Below are positions 8,716-17,887 of a stretch of 64,000 nucleotides of DNA, piece by piece. Every line of letters starts with the position of its first letter. Within the stretch, counting starts at the first letter, position 1. The DNA lies in contig NZ_CP179210.1 of NCBI RefSeq assembly GCF_051201665.1, forward strand, positions 930,001 to 994,000, in the 5' to 3' direction. Made by a program: the position numbers and the translations under genes. The stretch is from Psychrobium sp051201665 (GTDB lineage Bacteria > Pseudomonadota > Gammaproteobacteria > Enterobacterales > Psychrobiaceae). A model generated the notes under the pieces. The model was not told where the DNA came from, did not search any database, and saw only the letters and a program-made list of their open reading frames with translations.

Positions 8716-10185
8716 ATGCGTAATTTAATCATCGTCTTAATCTTTTTTGTTGCTGGTATTTATATCAGTCCTTTTTTAACTCCCTTATTGAATTGGCCGA
8801 GTGTTGCTGATGAGCCTAGCGCCTCCTCTGAAAAACCAATCTATTGGGTCGCACCTATGGATGCTAATTTTCGGCGCGACGAACCAGGGCTGTCGCCGAT
8901 GGGTATGGCGCTAGTGCCCGTTTATAATGAACCGTCGGGACAAGATGCTGGCGTTGTCACCATAGCTCCGCAAATTGTTAATAACCTCGGCGTTAAAACC
9001 ACAGACGTTGTCAGTGATTATTTTTCCCAAACGATTGATGCAACTGGCGTGCTGGAGTATAGCCAAGACGAACGCATGGATATTTCGCCACGCGTTAGTG
9101 GCTGGGTGGAAAAATTATATGTTGCTGAACACGGCGACACGATAAAAGCAGGACAGCCTCTTTATGACATTTACTCTCCGGAATTAGTGAATGCACAAGA
9201 AGAGTATGTTCTTGCTTTGTCGCAAGATAATAATCGACTAGTCGCAGCGGCTCATAAGCGCTTAGTGTATTTAGCAATGTCATTACATGACATCGAGCAA
9301 CTTAATAAAACACGACAAGTGAAGCGCATCTTCACGGTTCATGCTCACAATAGTGGTGTTATAGAATCTTTAATGATTAAGACAGGCGCCTTTGTTACTC
9401 CATCTCATGTCCTGATGACGGTGATTTCGTTAAACGAAATGTGGCTTAAAGTGGATGTTTTTGAGTCGCAATTACCTATGATTACCTTAGGCGCTAAAGC
9501 GACGATTGCGATTAATGGCATTGGTCGTGGCAATGTAGAAGGGATAGTCGATAAAATTTATCCGATGCTTAATGCTCAATCTCGCACTGCGACACTGCGA
9601 CTTAGTCTCGATAATGATGACCAATCTCTAAAAGCAAATATGTTTGCAAGCGTCAACATTCATTTTGAAAGTATCAAACAAAGTTTGATGGTTCCTCGTG
9701 ATGCAGTTATTAGAAGTGGTCTGAATAATAGAGTGGTGATGGCGTTAGGTGATGGTAAGTTTAAATCTGTCGCGGTCAGTTTAGGGCGTGAAAACCAGCA
9801 TTGGATAGAAATTACCGACGGCCTCATGGCACAAGATAGCGTGGTCACGTCAGCACAGTTCTTGATTGATTCAGAGTCAAATATAGCATCAGATTTAATG
9901 CGCTACCAACCTGCTGATTCAGCATCTGAATTAGCAAGCAATGGCAGTGTATGGACACAGGCAATGGTTAATCGCGTGATGGAGAATCATGAGATGGTCA
10001 ATGTCACTCATGCACCAATTGCGCAGTGGAACTGGCCTGAAATGAGCATGAATTTTTATGTTGATGAATCGATTGATTTAAAGAGCTTTGTTGTTGATCA
10101 ACAGTTGGCGATAGAGATTATTAAAGATGAGGACGGTGATTACATCATCATTGGCGTGCAAATGAAGGAGCATGCCCATGATTAA
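8716..10185 (+). CDS. CusB-like periplasmic adaptor of an RND metal efflux pump
   Basis: 489 residues from the ATG at 8716 (MRNLIIVLIFF); a GTG 18 bp upstream is possible. A membrane anchor at residues 1-25 is followed by a heavy-metal-binding motif near 43-72 (YWVAPMDANF, GLSPMGMALVPVY). Then come a barrel-sandwich/alpha-hairpin adaptor (VSGWVEKLYVAEHGDTIKAG, SPELVNAQEEY) and a beta-barrel domain. The C-terminal extension (MVNVTHAPIAQWNWPEMSM) resembles the CusF-like copper-binding fold, so this may be a CusB-CusF fusion. The adaptor links the inner membrane pump to an outer membrane channel, and no channel gene is present here. The stop overlaps the start of the pump gene. Confidence 0.9.
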   Translation: MRNLIIVLIFFVAGIYISPFLTPLLNWPSVADEPSASSEKPIYWVAPMDANFRRDEPGLSPMGMALVPVYNEPSGQDAGVVTIAPQIVNNLGVKTTDVVSDYFSQTIDATGVLEYSQDERMDISPRVSGWVEKLYVAEHGDTIKAGQPLYDIYSPELVNAQEEYVLALSQDNNRLVAAAHKRLVYLAMSLHDIEQLNKTRQVKRIFTVHAHNSGVIESLMIKTGAFVTPSHVLMTVISLNEMWLKVDVFESQLPMITLGAKATIAINGIGRGNVEGIVDKIYPMLNAQSRTATLRLSLDNDDQSLKANMFASVNIHFESIKQSLMVPRDAVIRSGLNNRVVMALGDGKFKSVAVSLGRENQHWIEITDGLMAQDSVVTSAQFLIDSESNIASDLMRYQPADSASELASNGSVWTQAMVNRVMENHEMVNVTHAPIAQWNWPEMSMNFYVDESIDLKSFVVDQQLAIEIIKDEDGDYIIIGVQMKEHAHD

Positions 10186-13100
10186 CGCTGTTATTAAATG
10201 GTCTATCAACAATCGTGTTCTTGTATTATTAGCCTGTGTATTGCTCGTTGGCGCAGGGCTATACAGTGTTAAGAAAACACCTGTTGATGCTATTCCTGAC
10301 TTATCTGATGTCCAAGTTATTATTAAAACTAGCTATGCAGGGCAAGCGCCGCAAGTTGTTGAAGAGCAGGTTACTTATCCGCTGACTACCGCCATGTTAT
10401 CTGTGCCGGGGGCGCATACGGTGCGCGGTTTTTCATTTTTTGGTGACTCTTACGTTTATGTCATTTTTGATGATGACACGGATATGTACTGGGCGCGCTC
10501 GCGGGTACTTGAATATCTATCTCAAGTAACGCCACAATTACCTAGCGCTGCTAAACCACAATTGGGACCTGATGCAACAGGCGTTGGTTGGGTCTACCTT
10601 TATGCATTGGTCGATAGAACAGGGCAGCACAATCTTGCCCAGTTGCGAAGCATCCAAGATTATTTCTTGAAATATGAGTTACAAACAGTAGCTGGTGTGT
10701 CGGAAGTTGCGGCTTTAGGGGGCATGGTTAAACTGTATCAGGTGCAAGTTGATCCGCATAAGCTCCGATCTTATCAAGTGCCTTTATCTGTTGTGGCAAC
10801 GGCGATTGAAAAAGGAAATCAAGAACAGGGCGCGTCAGTTATCGAGATGGCTGAAGCTGAGTATATGATCCGCGCCACCGGGTATCTTAAATCCATCGAA
10901 GATATTGAAAATATCCCTTTAGGCGCTAGTGATAGCGGGACGCCTTTATTGATAAAGCATGTTGCTCAGGTTGTTGAAGGCCCGCAAATGCGCCGTGGTA
11001 TTGCTGAACTCAACGGTGAAGGAGAAGTGGTAGGCGGTATTGTTGTTATGCGTTTTGGTGAAAATGCGCAGCATACGATTGATGGCATCAAAGACAAACT
11101 TGACCAATTAAACAAAGGCTTACCGGCTGGGGTTGAAGTGGTGCCAGTTTATGATCGCAGTGAGCTTATTGAAAGCGCGGTTGATAACTTATGGCATAAG
11201 TTGCTTGAAGAATTTGTGGTGGTCATTGCCGTTTGTGCAATTTTTTTATTTCATCTTCGCTCATCTCTTGTGGCAATCATTAGTCTACCTGTGGGGATTT
11301 TGACTGCTTTTATTGTTATGCATTGGCAAGGGCTTAACGCTAACATCATGTCATTAGGAGGCATCGCCATTGCCATTGGCGCCATGATTGATGGAGCCAT
11401 TGTGATGGTGGAAAACTTTCATAAGCATATGGAAAAAACGCCACTGACTGATGAGAATCGCTGGCAAATAGTGACTAAGGCCGCGACAGAAGTCGGCCCG
11501 GCGCTATTTTTTAGTTTGTTGATTATTACCGTCAGTTTTCTGCCTGTTTTTACCTTAGAAGCACAAGAAGGGCGAATGTTCTCACCTTTAGCGTTTACAA
11601 AAACCTATGCAATGGCAGCAGCTGCTGCATTGGCTGTCACGTTAGTGCCTGTATTAATGGGTTACTTTATTCGCGGCAAAGTCGTGAGCGAAGAGAAAAA
11701 TCCCATCAATCGATTGTTGATGGCTTGTTATATGCCATTGCTGAAAAAGGCGATGAACTTTCCAGTCATTACGCTACTGCTCGCTATTGCAATTTTAGCA
11801 TCAAGTCTTTGGCCTTTAGGCAAAATTGGCAGTGAGTTTATGCCGCCGTTAGATGAAGGTTCAATGATGTATATGCCGACAACTTATCCTAGTTTATCAG
11901 TGGGTAAGGCGCGGGAAATTCTTCAACAAACTGACAAGTTAATAATGACGGTGCCGGAGGTCAAATCTGTTTTTGGTAAAATTGGTCGCGCGGAAACAGC
12001 AACGGATCCCGCACCGCTTACGATGATTGAATCTTTTATTCAGTTAAAACCAAAGACTGAATGGCGTCCGGGAATGACCAGTGAAAAAATTCAGCGTGAA
12101 TTAGATAGTGTCGTATCTTTACCTGGCTTAACCAACGCTTGGGTTATGCCAATAAAAACGCGTATCGATATGTTAGCGACGGGAATAAAAACTCCTGTTG
12201 GTATCAAGATAGCTGGGACTGATTTAGCGGTTATTGAAAACATTGGAAAGCAGATTGAAGAAATATTGAATACTGTCGATGGCACTGCCTCTGTTTATGC
12301 GGAACGTGTTGTTGGTGGACGATATTTAGATATCGACATCGACCGCGCAAATGCGGCGCGATATGGATTAAACATTGCTGACATCCAGCAAGTTATCGGC
12401 GCGGCTATTGGCGGAAAAAATGTGACGCAAACGGTGGAAGGCTTAGCGCGTTATAACGTCAATATTCGCTATCAGCAAGACTTTCGAAATTCTCCTCATC
12501 AGTTGAGACAACTACCAATTTTAACACCGCAAGGACATTATATTCGCTTGAGCGATGTGGCTAATGTTGATATTACGAATGGTCCAACTGGCATCAAAAG
12601 TGAGAATGCTCGTCCCAATGGCTGGGTTTACATTGATATTAAGAATGTTGATATTGGTAGTTATGTTGCCAAGGCCAAAACAATAGTGTCAGAGCAACTA
12701 ACCATTCCAGCTGGCTATTCAATAAGTTGGGCTGGGCAGTATCAATACATGGAGCGAGCAAAGGATAAGTTAAGTTATGTAGTGCCTTTAACCATTGTGA
12801 TTATTATCTTTTTGCTGTTTTTAAGCTTCAAGAATATCGCAATGGTGGCGATGATCATGTTGACCTTACCACTTAGTTTAGTAGGCAGTGTTTGGCTGTT
12901 ACATCTATTGGACTTTAATTTTTCAGTTGCCGTTGGGGTCGGATTCATTGCGCTGGCTGGTGTGGCGGTAGAGATAGGCGTCATTATGTTGGTCTACCTT
13001 AATCAAGCCTATCAAGCGCTGCGTGTTAGCCATCAAGAAATAACGGTGGCTGCACTGCAAAAAGCTATTATTGATGGCGCTGGTAGACGAATCCGCCCCG

Positions 13101-13297
13101 TGATGATGACAGCATTGTCCATTATTATCGGTTTGCTACCTGTGCTCTATGGCACTGGAACAGGCAGCGAGTTGATGAGCCGAATAGCCGCACCTATGGT
13201 CGGCGGCATGGTGAGTGCAATGGTACTTACCTTGTTTGTTTTACCCGTTGTTTATTGTCTATGGAGAAAAGCCGAACTAAATAATATGCCTCATTGA
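10178..13297 (+). CDS. CusA-like heavy-metal RND efflux pump
   Basis: 1039 residues from the ATG at 10178, which is 7 nt after AAGGAG; the ATG at 10172 is too close to that site. The N-terminal TM1 is followed by TPVDAIPDLSDVQVII, typical of the CzcA/CusA family. The central GGIAIAIGAMIDGAIVMVEN is the conserved TM4 region. Methionines expected for copper relay in CusA are present in MMYMP, PLTMIESF and MLATGIKTPVG, favouring Cu(I)/Ag(I) over Zn/Co. The last TM bundle ends LFVLPVVYCLWRK. It exports metal by proton antiport together with the adaptor. No outer membrane factor or CusRS-type regulator is adjacent. Confidence 0.92.
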   Translation: MINAVIKWSINNRVLVLLACVLLVGAGLYSVKKTPVDAIPDLSDVQVIIKTSYAGQAPQVVEEQVTYPLTTAMLSVPGAHTVRGFSFFGDSYVYVIFDDDTDMYWARSRVLEYLSQVTPQLPSAAKPQLGPDATGVGWVYLYALVDRTGQHNLAQLRSIQDYFLKYELQTVAGVSEVAALGGMVKLYQVQVDPHKLRSYQVPLSVVATAIEKGNQEQGASVIEMAEAEYMIRATGYLKSIEDIENIPLGASDSGTPLLIKHVAQVVEGPQMRRGIAELNGEGEVVGGIVVMRFGENAQHTIDGIKDKLDQLNKGLPAGVEVVPVYDRSELIESAVDNLWHKLLEEFVVVIAVCAIFLFHLRSSLVAIISLPVGILTAFIVMHWQGLNANIMSLGGIAIAIGAMIDGAIVMVENFHKHMEKTPLTDENRWQIVTKAATEVGPALFFSLLIITVSFLPVFTLEAQEGRMFSPLAFTKTYAMAAAAALAVTLVPVLMGYFIRGKVVSEEKNPINRLLMACYMPLLKKAMNFPVITLLLAIAILASSLWPLGKIGSEFMPPLDEGSMMYMPTTYPSLSVGKAREILQQTDKLIMTVPEVKSVFGKIGRAETATDPAPLTMIESFIQLKPKTEWRPGMTSEKIQRELDSVVSLPGLTNAWVMPIKTRIDMLATGIKTPVGIKIAGTDLAVIENIGKQIEEILNTVDGTASVYAERVVGGRYLDIDIDRANAARYGLNIADIQQVIGAAIGGKNVTQTVEGLARYNVNIRYQQDFRNSPHQLRQLPILTPQGHYIRLSDVANVDITNGPTGIKSENARPNGWVYIDIKNVDIGSYVAKAKTIVSEQLTIPAGYSISWAGQYQYMERAKDKLSYVVPLTIVIIIFLLFLSFKNIAMVAMIMLTLPLSLVGSVWLLHLLDFNFSVAVGVGFIALAGVAVEIGVIMLVYLNQAYQALRVSHQEITVAALQKAIIDGAGRRIRPVMMTALSIIIGLLPVLYGTGTGSELMSRIAAPMVGGMVSAMVLTLFVLPVVYCLWRKAELNNMPH

Positions 13298-13374
13298 GGG
13301 ACTAAAAATAATTAAAGATTTGATTTAAATAGGTTAGTATTTGTAAATATTACTATTATTTGAAGGCACAACAG

Positions 13375-15075
13375 ATGGCGACGTTAGGGATAGACTTGGG
13401 AACAACCAATAGTGCATGCAGCATTTGGAAGGATGGAAAAGCGATATTGGTGCCCAACAGGTTAGGACAATCAATAACGCCATCTGTCGTTGGTCTTGAC
13501 GATGATGGTGAATTGCTAATTGGTGAAACCGCGAAAAACAGATTAGTCAGTCATCCCAAAAAAACAACTTCGTTATTTAAGCGCTACATGGGGACACAAT
13601 ACTCAACTAAATTAGGCAATAAAACGTTTAGCGCCATTGAATTGTCGTCTTTGGTGCTTAAATCCCTCAAAGAAGATGCCGAAGCGTTTCTAGGTGAAAG
13701 CATTACCGATGCGGTGATAAGTGTGCCTGCTTATTTTAATGATCTACAACGAAAAGCAACTAAGGTTGCTGGAGAAATTGCTGGATTAAACGTTGAACGA
13801 CTCATTAATGAGCCAACAGCGGCATCGATTGTTTATGGGTTGCATGATCGCAGTGATGGTGCACAGTTTCTCATTTTAGATTTGGGTGGTGGTACATTTG
13901 ATGTATCCCTTGTCGAATATTTTGATGGCGTTATCGAAGTACATGCGTCAGCAGGTGACAACAATCTTGGTGGCGAAGATTTCTTGATGTTGTTGGTGAA
14001 TGATTACCTAACATTTACGGGCATTAAAAAATCTAGTTTAAGTGCAAATGAATTACGTCAGTTAATGCATGCAATCGAAGAAGTGAAATGCGAGCTCAGT
14101 AAAGAAGGGCAATGTGTTTTAGAAAACGTGTTATCAAAACAAACAGCACCTTGGAAAATTACCCGTGAACGATTTGGCGAAATAACCCAAGATTTACTCA
14201 GTAGATTAAGGTTGCCAATTGAGCGCACCATCTTAGATGCTGATGTTGAGCTGTCTGATATTGATGAGGTTATCTTGGTTGGCGGTGCAACACGAATGCA
14301 GCCGTTTAGAACCTTAGTTTCTAAAATGTTTCGTCGTATTCCTTTGTGCAATATTGATCCCGATATTGTGGTCGGATTGGGAGCTGGTGTTCAAGCTGGA
14401 TTGAGAGATAATCATAGCGATTTAGATGATGTAGTGTTAACGGACGTGAGCCCTTATAGTTTAGGTGTGGAAATTGTCAATCACAATGAAGGAAGTAGTT
14501 GTGATGGCGGCATTTTCTTACCGATTATAGAGCGTAACACCACGGTGCCTAATAGTATTGTTAAAAGCCTTTGCACTGTTAGTGATAATCAAGAATTTCT
14601 AGTAGTTAGTGTTTTTCAAGGTGAGAGCCGTTTAGTTAAGAATAATGTTTTCCTTGGCAAGTTAGAAGCTAAAGTGCCGCGTGCTCCGGCTGGACAAGAA
14701 TCAATTGATGTTCGCTATTCTTATGATATGAATGGTTTATTAGAAGTTGATATTAGCGTTCCGTCCACAGGGATGACTTATCATAAAGCGATTGTTAACG
14801 CCCAAATTTCGTTAAGTGACGCAGATATTTTTAAGGCTAAAGAGCGATTGGCCCTATTGAAGTTTCATCCTCGTGAGCAAGAAGAAAATAGATTACTGCT
14901 GACAAAAGGCGACCGATTATTTGAATCATCATTAGGTGAACGCCGTGATTACATTACGCAAATAATATCTAATTTTGAGCAAGCACTTGAGGGGCAAAAT
15001 GTAACCGAAATAATACAAGCGAGAGCGACGTTTGAGCATCAGCTTGATGGATTAGAAGAAAGTAGGCTGTTTTGA
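13375..15075 (+). CDS. hscC: Hsp70-family chaperone HscC
   Basis: 566 residues from the ATG at 13375, with GAAGG upstream; a TTG 15 bp earlier is an alternative. The ATPase domain (about 1-355) has LGIDLGTTNSACSIW, the ILDLGGGTFDVSLVEY phosphate loop and VGGATRMQP. The shortened substrate-binding domain begins with TDVSPYSLGVEIVN and ends without a long lid, as in E. coli HscC (556 residues) and unlike DnaK. HscC is a specialised cytoplasmic Hsp70 working with J-like partners. Its stop shares a base with the start of the next gene, a J-like protein, so the two are translationally coupled. Confidence 0.92.
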   Translation: MATLGIDLGTTNSACSIWKDGKAILVPNRLGQSITPSVVGLDDDGELLIGETAKNRLVSHPKKTTSLFKRYMGTQYSTKLGNKTFSAIELSSLVLKSLKEDAEAFLGESITDAVISVPAYFNDLQRKATKVAGEIAGLNVERLINEPTAASIVYGLHDRSDGAQFLILDLGGGTFDVSLVEYFDGVIEVHASAGDNNLGGEDFLMLLVNDYLTFTGIKKSSLSANELRQLMHAIEEVKCELSKEGQCVLENVLSKQTAPWKITRERFGEITQDLLSRLRLPIERTILDADVELSDIDEVILVGGATRMQPFRTLVSKMFRRIPLCNIDPDIVVGLGAGVQAGLRDNHSDLDDVVLTDVSPYSLGVEIVNHNEGSSCDGGIFLPIIERNTTVPNSIVKSLCTVSDNQEFLVVSVFQGESRLVKNNVFLGKLEAKVPRAPAGQESIDVRYSYDMNGLLEVDISVPSTGMTYHKAIVNAQISLSDADIFKAKERLALLKFHPREQEENRLLLTKGDRLFESSLGERRDYITQIISNFEQALEGQNVTEIIQARATFEHQLDGLEESRLF

Positions 15076-16463
15076 TGAATTGCTGGACGTTTTTAGGTGT
15101 TGAGCCAACAAGTGATAAGAAGCGCATAAAAAAAGCTTATGCGGTGCAACTAAAGCAAAAGAAACCCGACGTTGACCCTGAAGGATTTAAACAACTGCAC
15201 AGTGCTTATAAAGAGGCATTATCGTTATCTAAACATATAAAAGATGTGAAAAACGATGGTCTTAACGAATTTCAGGCGGTTAGAGTAAGTGAGCCAATAA
15301 TCACCATAAAAGATGATTATGATAGGATTGGCTTTCCTGAGTCGCACGACCAGTATGAATCAGAAGTGACTAATGAACAGACGCTAATTGTTGAGGACAT
15401 CCCTGATTGTAATCAGGAGGATGAATGGCCCACTGAACCGCAAGTTAGTTCTAACGATGATGAATCGACAGACGATCAACGTGCATTACTATTTTCTGAA
15501 AACATTGTTGATACTAGCTTTGAGGCACCAGTTGCGGCAAACGATGATGCTATTTTAGCTAACGATACGAAGTTCGACATTGAACAACAGACTAACAAAG
15601 AAAACGTCAAAGAGCTTGCTGTGTGGAATGACCCTGCAGATGATGACTGGTCAATTGATGATGAGAATCAATCTTTTGACGATGTCAACGACGTTATCGA
15701 TATCAATGAATACTTGGATGAAGCAAAAGAGATTATTGCTGATTCAAAGAATAAGAACTCTATTGCAGTATGGAGTCCATTGTTGCTCAAAAGTAATGAC
15801 TTATTTTTTGAGCAAGGACAAATCTTTCGGCGTCAATTGCTTCGACTGCTTATTAACGACATGAGTAATTATCGAACGAAACCGTTTCGTTATACTGCCT
15901 TATCTCTTATTGATAGCAAAATGATGTGGTGCGCTGACCTAAACTTCCTAGAGCGCCATCTTAATGATAGAGAGATACGACTGTTTTTGTATCAGATTAA
16001 ATCACCTATGGAAAAATTTAGGCACAATTATATTTGTGATAGGGAGCATAAAGGCGATTTTTATATTGCAACTTTTGGAAAACGATTTGGCGCCATAATT
16101 ATTGATTTGATTGTATTTGGGTTGTGCTTAATCTCTGTGCTTTCATTGATAGAGGTTTTAAGCCTTTCTGAAGAACATGAGTCGAAAACTAAGTTATGGA
16201 GCTCATTAGGAGTGTTCTTATTACTGTTTCCTATTCTTGAAGCATCGCCGTTACAAGCGACAATTGGCAAGTCATTACTCAAAATTAAGGTGGTTAATAA
16301 ACAAGGAAAACGCCTCAATATATTTCATTCATTGTGGCGCTCTATTGTTATTTGGCTACTGATTTTTACCAGCAAAATCACCTTCTTAATTCACTGGATA
16401 GTTGGCAATGAAGAAGGTATTGCCGGCGATAGGATGAGTTATACTCGTGTTATTGAACGTTAA
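15075..16463 (+). CDS. J-domain-like protein with C-terminal RDD membrane domain
   Basis: 462 residues from the ATG at 15075, overlapping the hscC stop as TGATG. Residues 1-50 resemble the DjlB/DjlC-type J-like domain (CWTFLGVEPTSDKKRIKKAY, DPEGFKQLHSAYKEAL), but the HPD tripeptide is replaced by KPD (30-32). Residues 60-230 are acidic and low complexity, probably disordered. The C-terminal 130 residues are an RDD domain with three to four membrane segments (FGKRFGAIIIDLIVFGLCL, ATIGKSLLKIKVV). It is probably an inner membrane J-like partner recruiting HscC. The client is unknown. It converges on the next pseudogene with a 14-bp overlap. Confidence 0.82.
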   Translation: MNCWTFLGVEPTSDKKRIKKAYAVQLKQKKPDVDPEGFKQLHSAYKEALSLSKHIKDVKNDGLNEFQAVRVSEPIITIKDDYDRIGFPESHDQYESEVTNEQTLIVEDIPDCNQEDEWPTEPQVSSNDDESTDDQRALLFSENIVDTSFEAPVAANDDAILANDTKFDIEQQTNKENVKELAVWNDPADDDWSIDDENQSFDDVNDVIDINEYLDEAKEIIADSKNKNSIAVWSPLLLKSNDLFFEQGQIFRRQLLRLLINDMSNYRTKPFRYTALSLIDSKMMWCADLNFLERHLNDREIRLFLYQIKSPMEKFRHNYICDREHKGDFYIATFGKRFGAIIIDLIVFGLCLISVLSLIEVLSLSEEHESKTKLWSSLGVFLLLFPILEASPLQATIGKSLLKIKVVNKQGKRLNIFHSLWRSIVIWLLIFTSKITFLIHWIVGNEEGIAGDRMSYTRVIER

Positions 16464-16851
16464 GCGACGCAGTTAAAACTGTTGCTAAACGTTTACTTGC
16501 TAGCACCATGCGTTGATTGATTATCGGCGCAAATCTTTCCTGATAATCACCAGCTAGGGTCACTTTATTGCCTAATGGGATTTGGCAAATGTTGCGATTC
16601 TTTACACAGTACATAAACGTTGGGGACGTGACGACTTGATAAGATTCGTCTGCCCACAACCATGGGTTTTTCTTGCTCCATTTCTTGACTGATTGCGCTG
16701 TTGTGTTCGGTGTTAATAGTGCTATCCATTGCTCAAAACTATTATTTTGGCGACTTAAAACACAGTCATCCCAATACCAATGCAGTGTCTCACAGCGAAC
16801 TTTGCTGTTTTTGGTGATCTTTATTTTATTACCGCCCCAATCGCTGGCGTA

Positions 16852-17008
16852 ATACCAATGGCATTAAATATTTGCCCACTTGTACTTGTTAAAATTAACT
16901 AAAATGGCGTTGCTCTCAATCCTAATAGCCAGCTATTAGTCAATCGAGCGCCTTGTTTTAGCTGATTTTCTCTACGCACAACAAGATCACTTACTTAATG
17001 CAATTGGT
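16852..17008 (+). mobile_element. MITE family 1, copy A (tandem left)
   Basis: First of two head-to-tail copies. The left terminal repeat has one mismatch (ATACCAATGGCATTAA instead of ATACCAATTGCATTAA), and the right end reads GCAATTGGT, then TTA, then the next copy. The interior is identical by eye to the other copies and can fold into a long hairpin. There is no reading frame. Confidence 0.9.
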
Positions 17009-17011
17009 TTA

Positions 17012-17170
17012 ATACCAATTGCATTAAATATTTGCCCACTTGTACTTGTTAAAATTAACTAAAATGGCGTTGCTCTCAATCCTAATAGCCAGCTATTAGT
17101 CAATCGAGCGCCTTGTTTTAGCTGATTTTCTCTACGCACAACAAGATCACTTACTTAATGCAATTGGTAT
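17012..17170 (+). mobile_element. MITE family 1, copy B (tandem right)
   Basis: Full 159-bp element with perfect 16-bp inverted ends, ATACCAATTGCATTAA at left and TTAATGCAATTGGTAT at right. The interior folds onto itself around CCTAATAGCCAGCTATTAG. It is the consensus form, in the same orientation as all other copies. Confidence 0.92.
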
Positions 17171-17639
17171 CATAAATTGGCGGTTTGCTAGGATGCGTCA
17201 ACTTTTTAGTTGGACGACAGCAAAAGGTAAAAAACAATCTACTAGTGCTGCTTCAATACGAGTGCCAATGTTGAGGGGGTCGTCATTATTTGCGCTTGAT
17301 TTTAAATAATTTCAGTTACATACGTTTGGTGCGTCGATATTACTGGTCTCAATTTGTCTGATTGCTGAGTTACTCATACGTCCTAGCTAGTATGAAATAC
17401 GTTTTGATATTATATGATGATTTTAAATATTATATACCCATAGCCACATTGATGATTGTAACTAGTTGTTATAAAACATTTCTTAACACTCGTACAATAA
17501 ATACAAATCACAAAGACGTATAGACGTCTATTTAGTTGTTGACCATCGTCATGATTGCCTTTAAAGTGCAGCGATAAATTGAGGTGCCTAAGGCTATAGC
17601 AATACATTGTGTATTGATAATGCGCATTGTATTAAATGC

Positions 17640-17750
17640 GTATTATATTGATAGTGCTTAGGGTAAACGGGAAGTTAGGTGACAATCCTACGCTGCCCCC
17701 GCAACGGTGATTTAAGTGCGCTGCATTTAATAGTCCGATACCGGCCTTAG
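17640..17750 (+). promoter_or_regulatory. Cobalamin riboswitch ahead of btuB
   Basis: The core is seen as GGGAAGTTAGGTGACAATCC, then CGCTGCCCCCGCAACGGTGA (the B12-box region), and a 3' element TAGTCCGATACCGGCC near 17730-17746, as in the cobalamin riboswitch family. It ends about 140 bp before the receptor start. By family knowledge, adenosylcobalamin binding lowers expression of the downstream genes. The boundaries are approximate. The 470 bp to its left (17171-17640) holds only the pseudogene 5' part and AT-rich DNA. Confidence 0.92.
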
Positions 17751-17887
17751 TTACTTTTTCTATACCAAATAGGTATTACTATTGCGGAGGGCGATAGGAG
17801 ATTAAATAAACACTTTTGGCGCCATGTCAGATTTCCTTGTGTTTGTTTCATCTTTTAGTGTCCTCTATTTTGAATATTGAGGGTGCT

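Larger units (their letters stand above)
16450..17377 (-). pseudogene. Unrecognised gene interrupted by a tandem MITE pair
   Basis: The ATG at 17377 opens a frame (MSNSAIRQIETSNIDAP) reaching 17171, with TGA at two places where Trp would fit. The two MITE copies at 16852-17170 follow, then a 134-codon tail to the stop at 16450. Deleting exactly 319 bp (16852-17170) joins the frames as NRQFM-YASDWGGNK. The C-terminal part is Trp/Cys rich (CETLHWYWDDC, NPWLWADESYQVVTSP, CVKNRNICQIPLGNK) and may be a secreted or membrane-linked protein. No family is recognised. Only the last 69 codons have a start of their own (TTG at 16659). The gene is considered dead. Confidence 0.75.

Noticed and set aside
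17410..17607. A 65-codon minus-strand frame upstream of the btuB riboswitch
   Set aside because: AT-rich, no ribosome site, no family likeness; probably chance.
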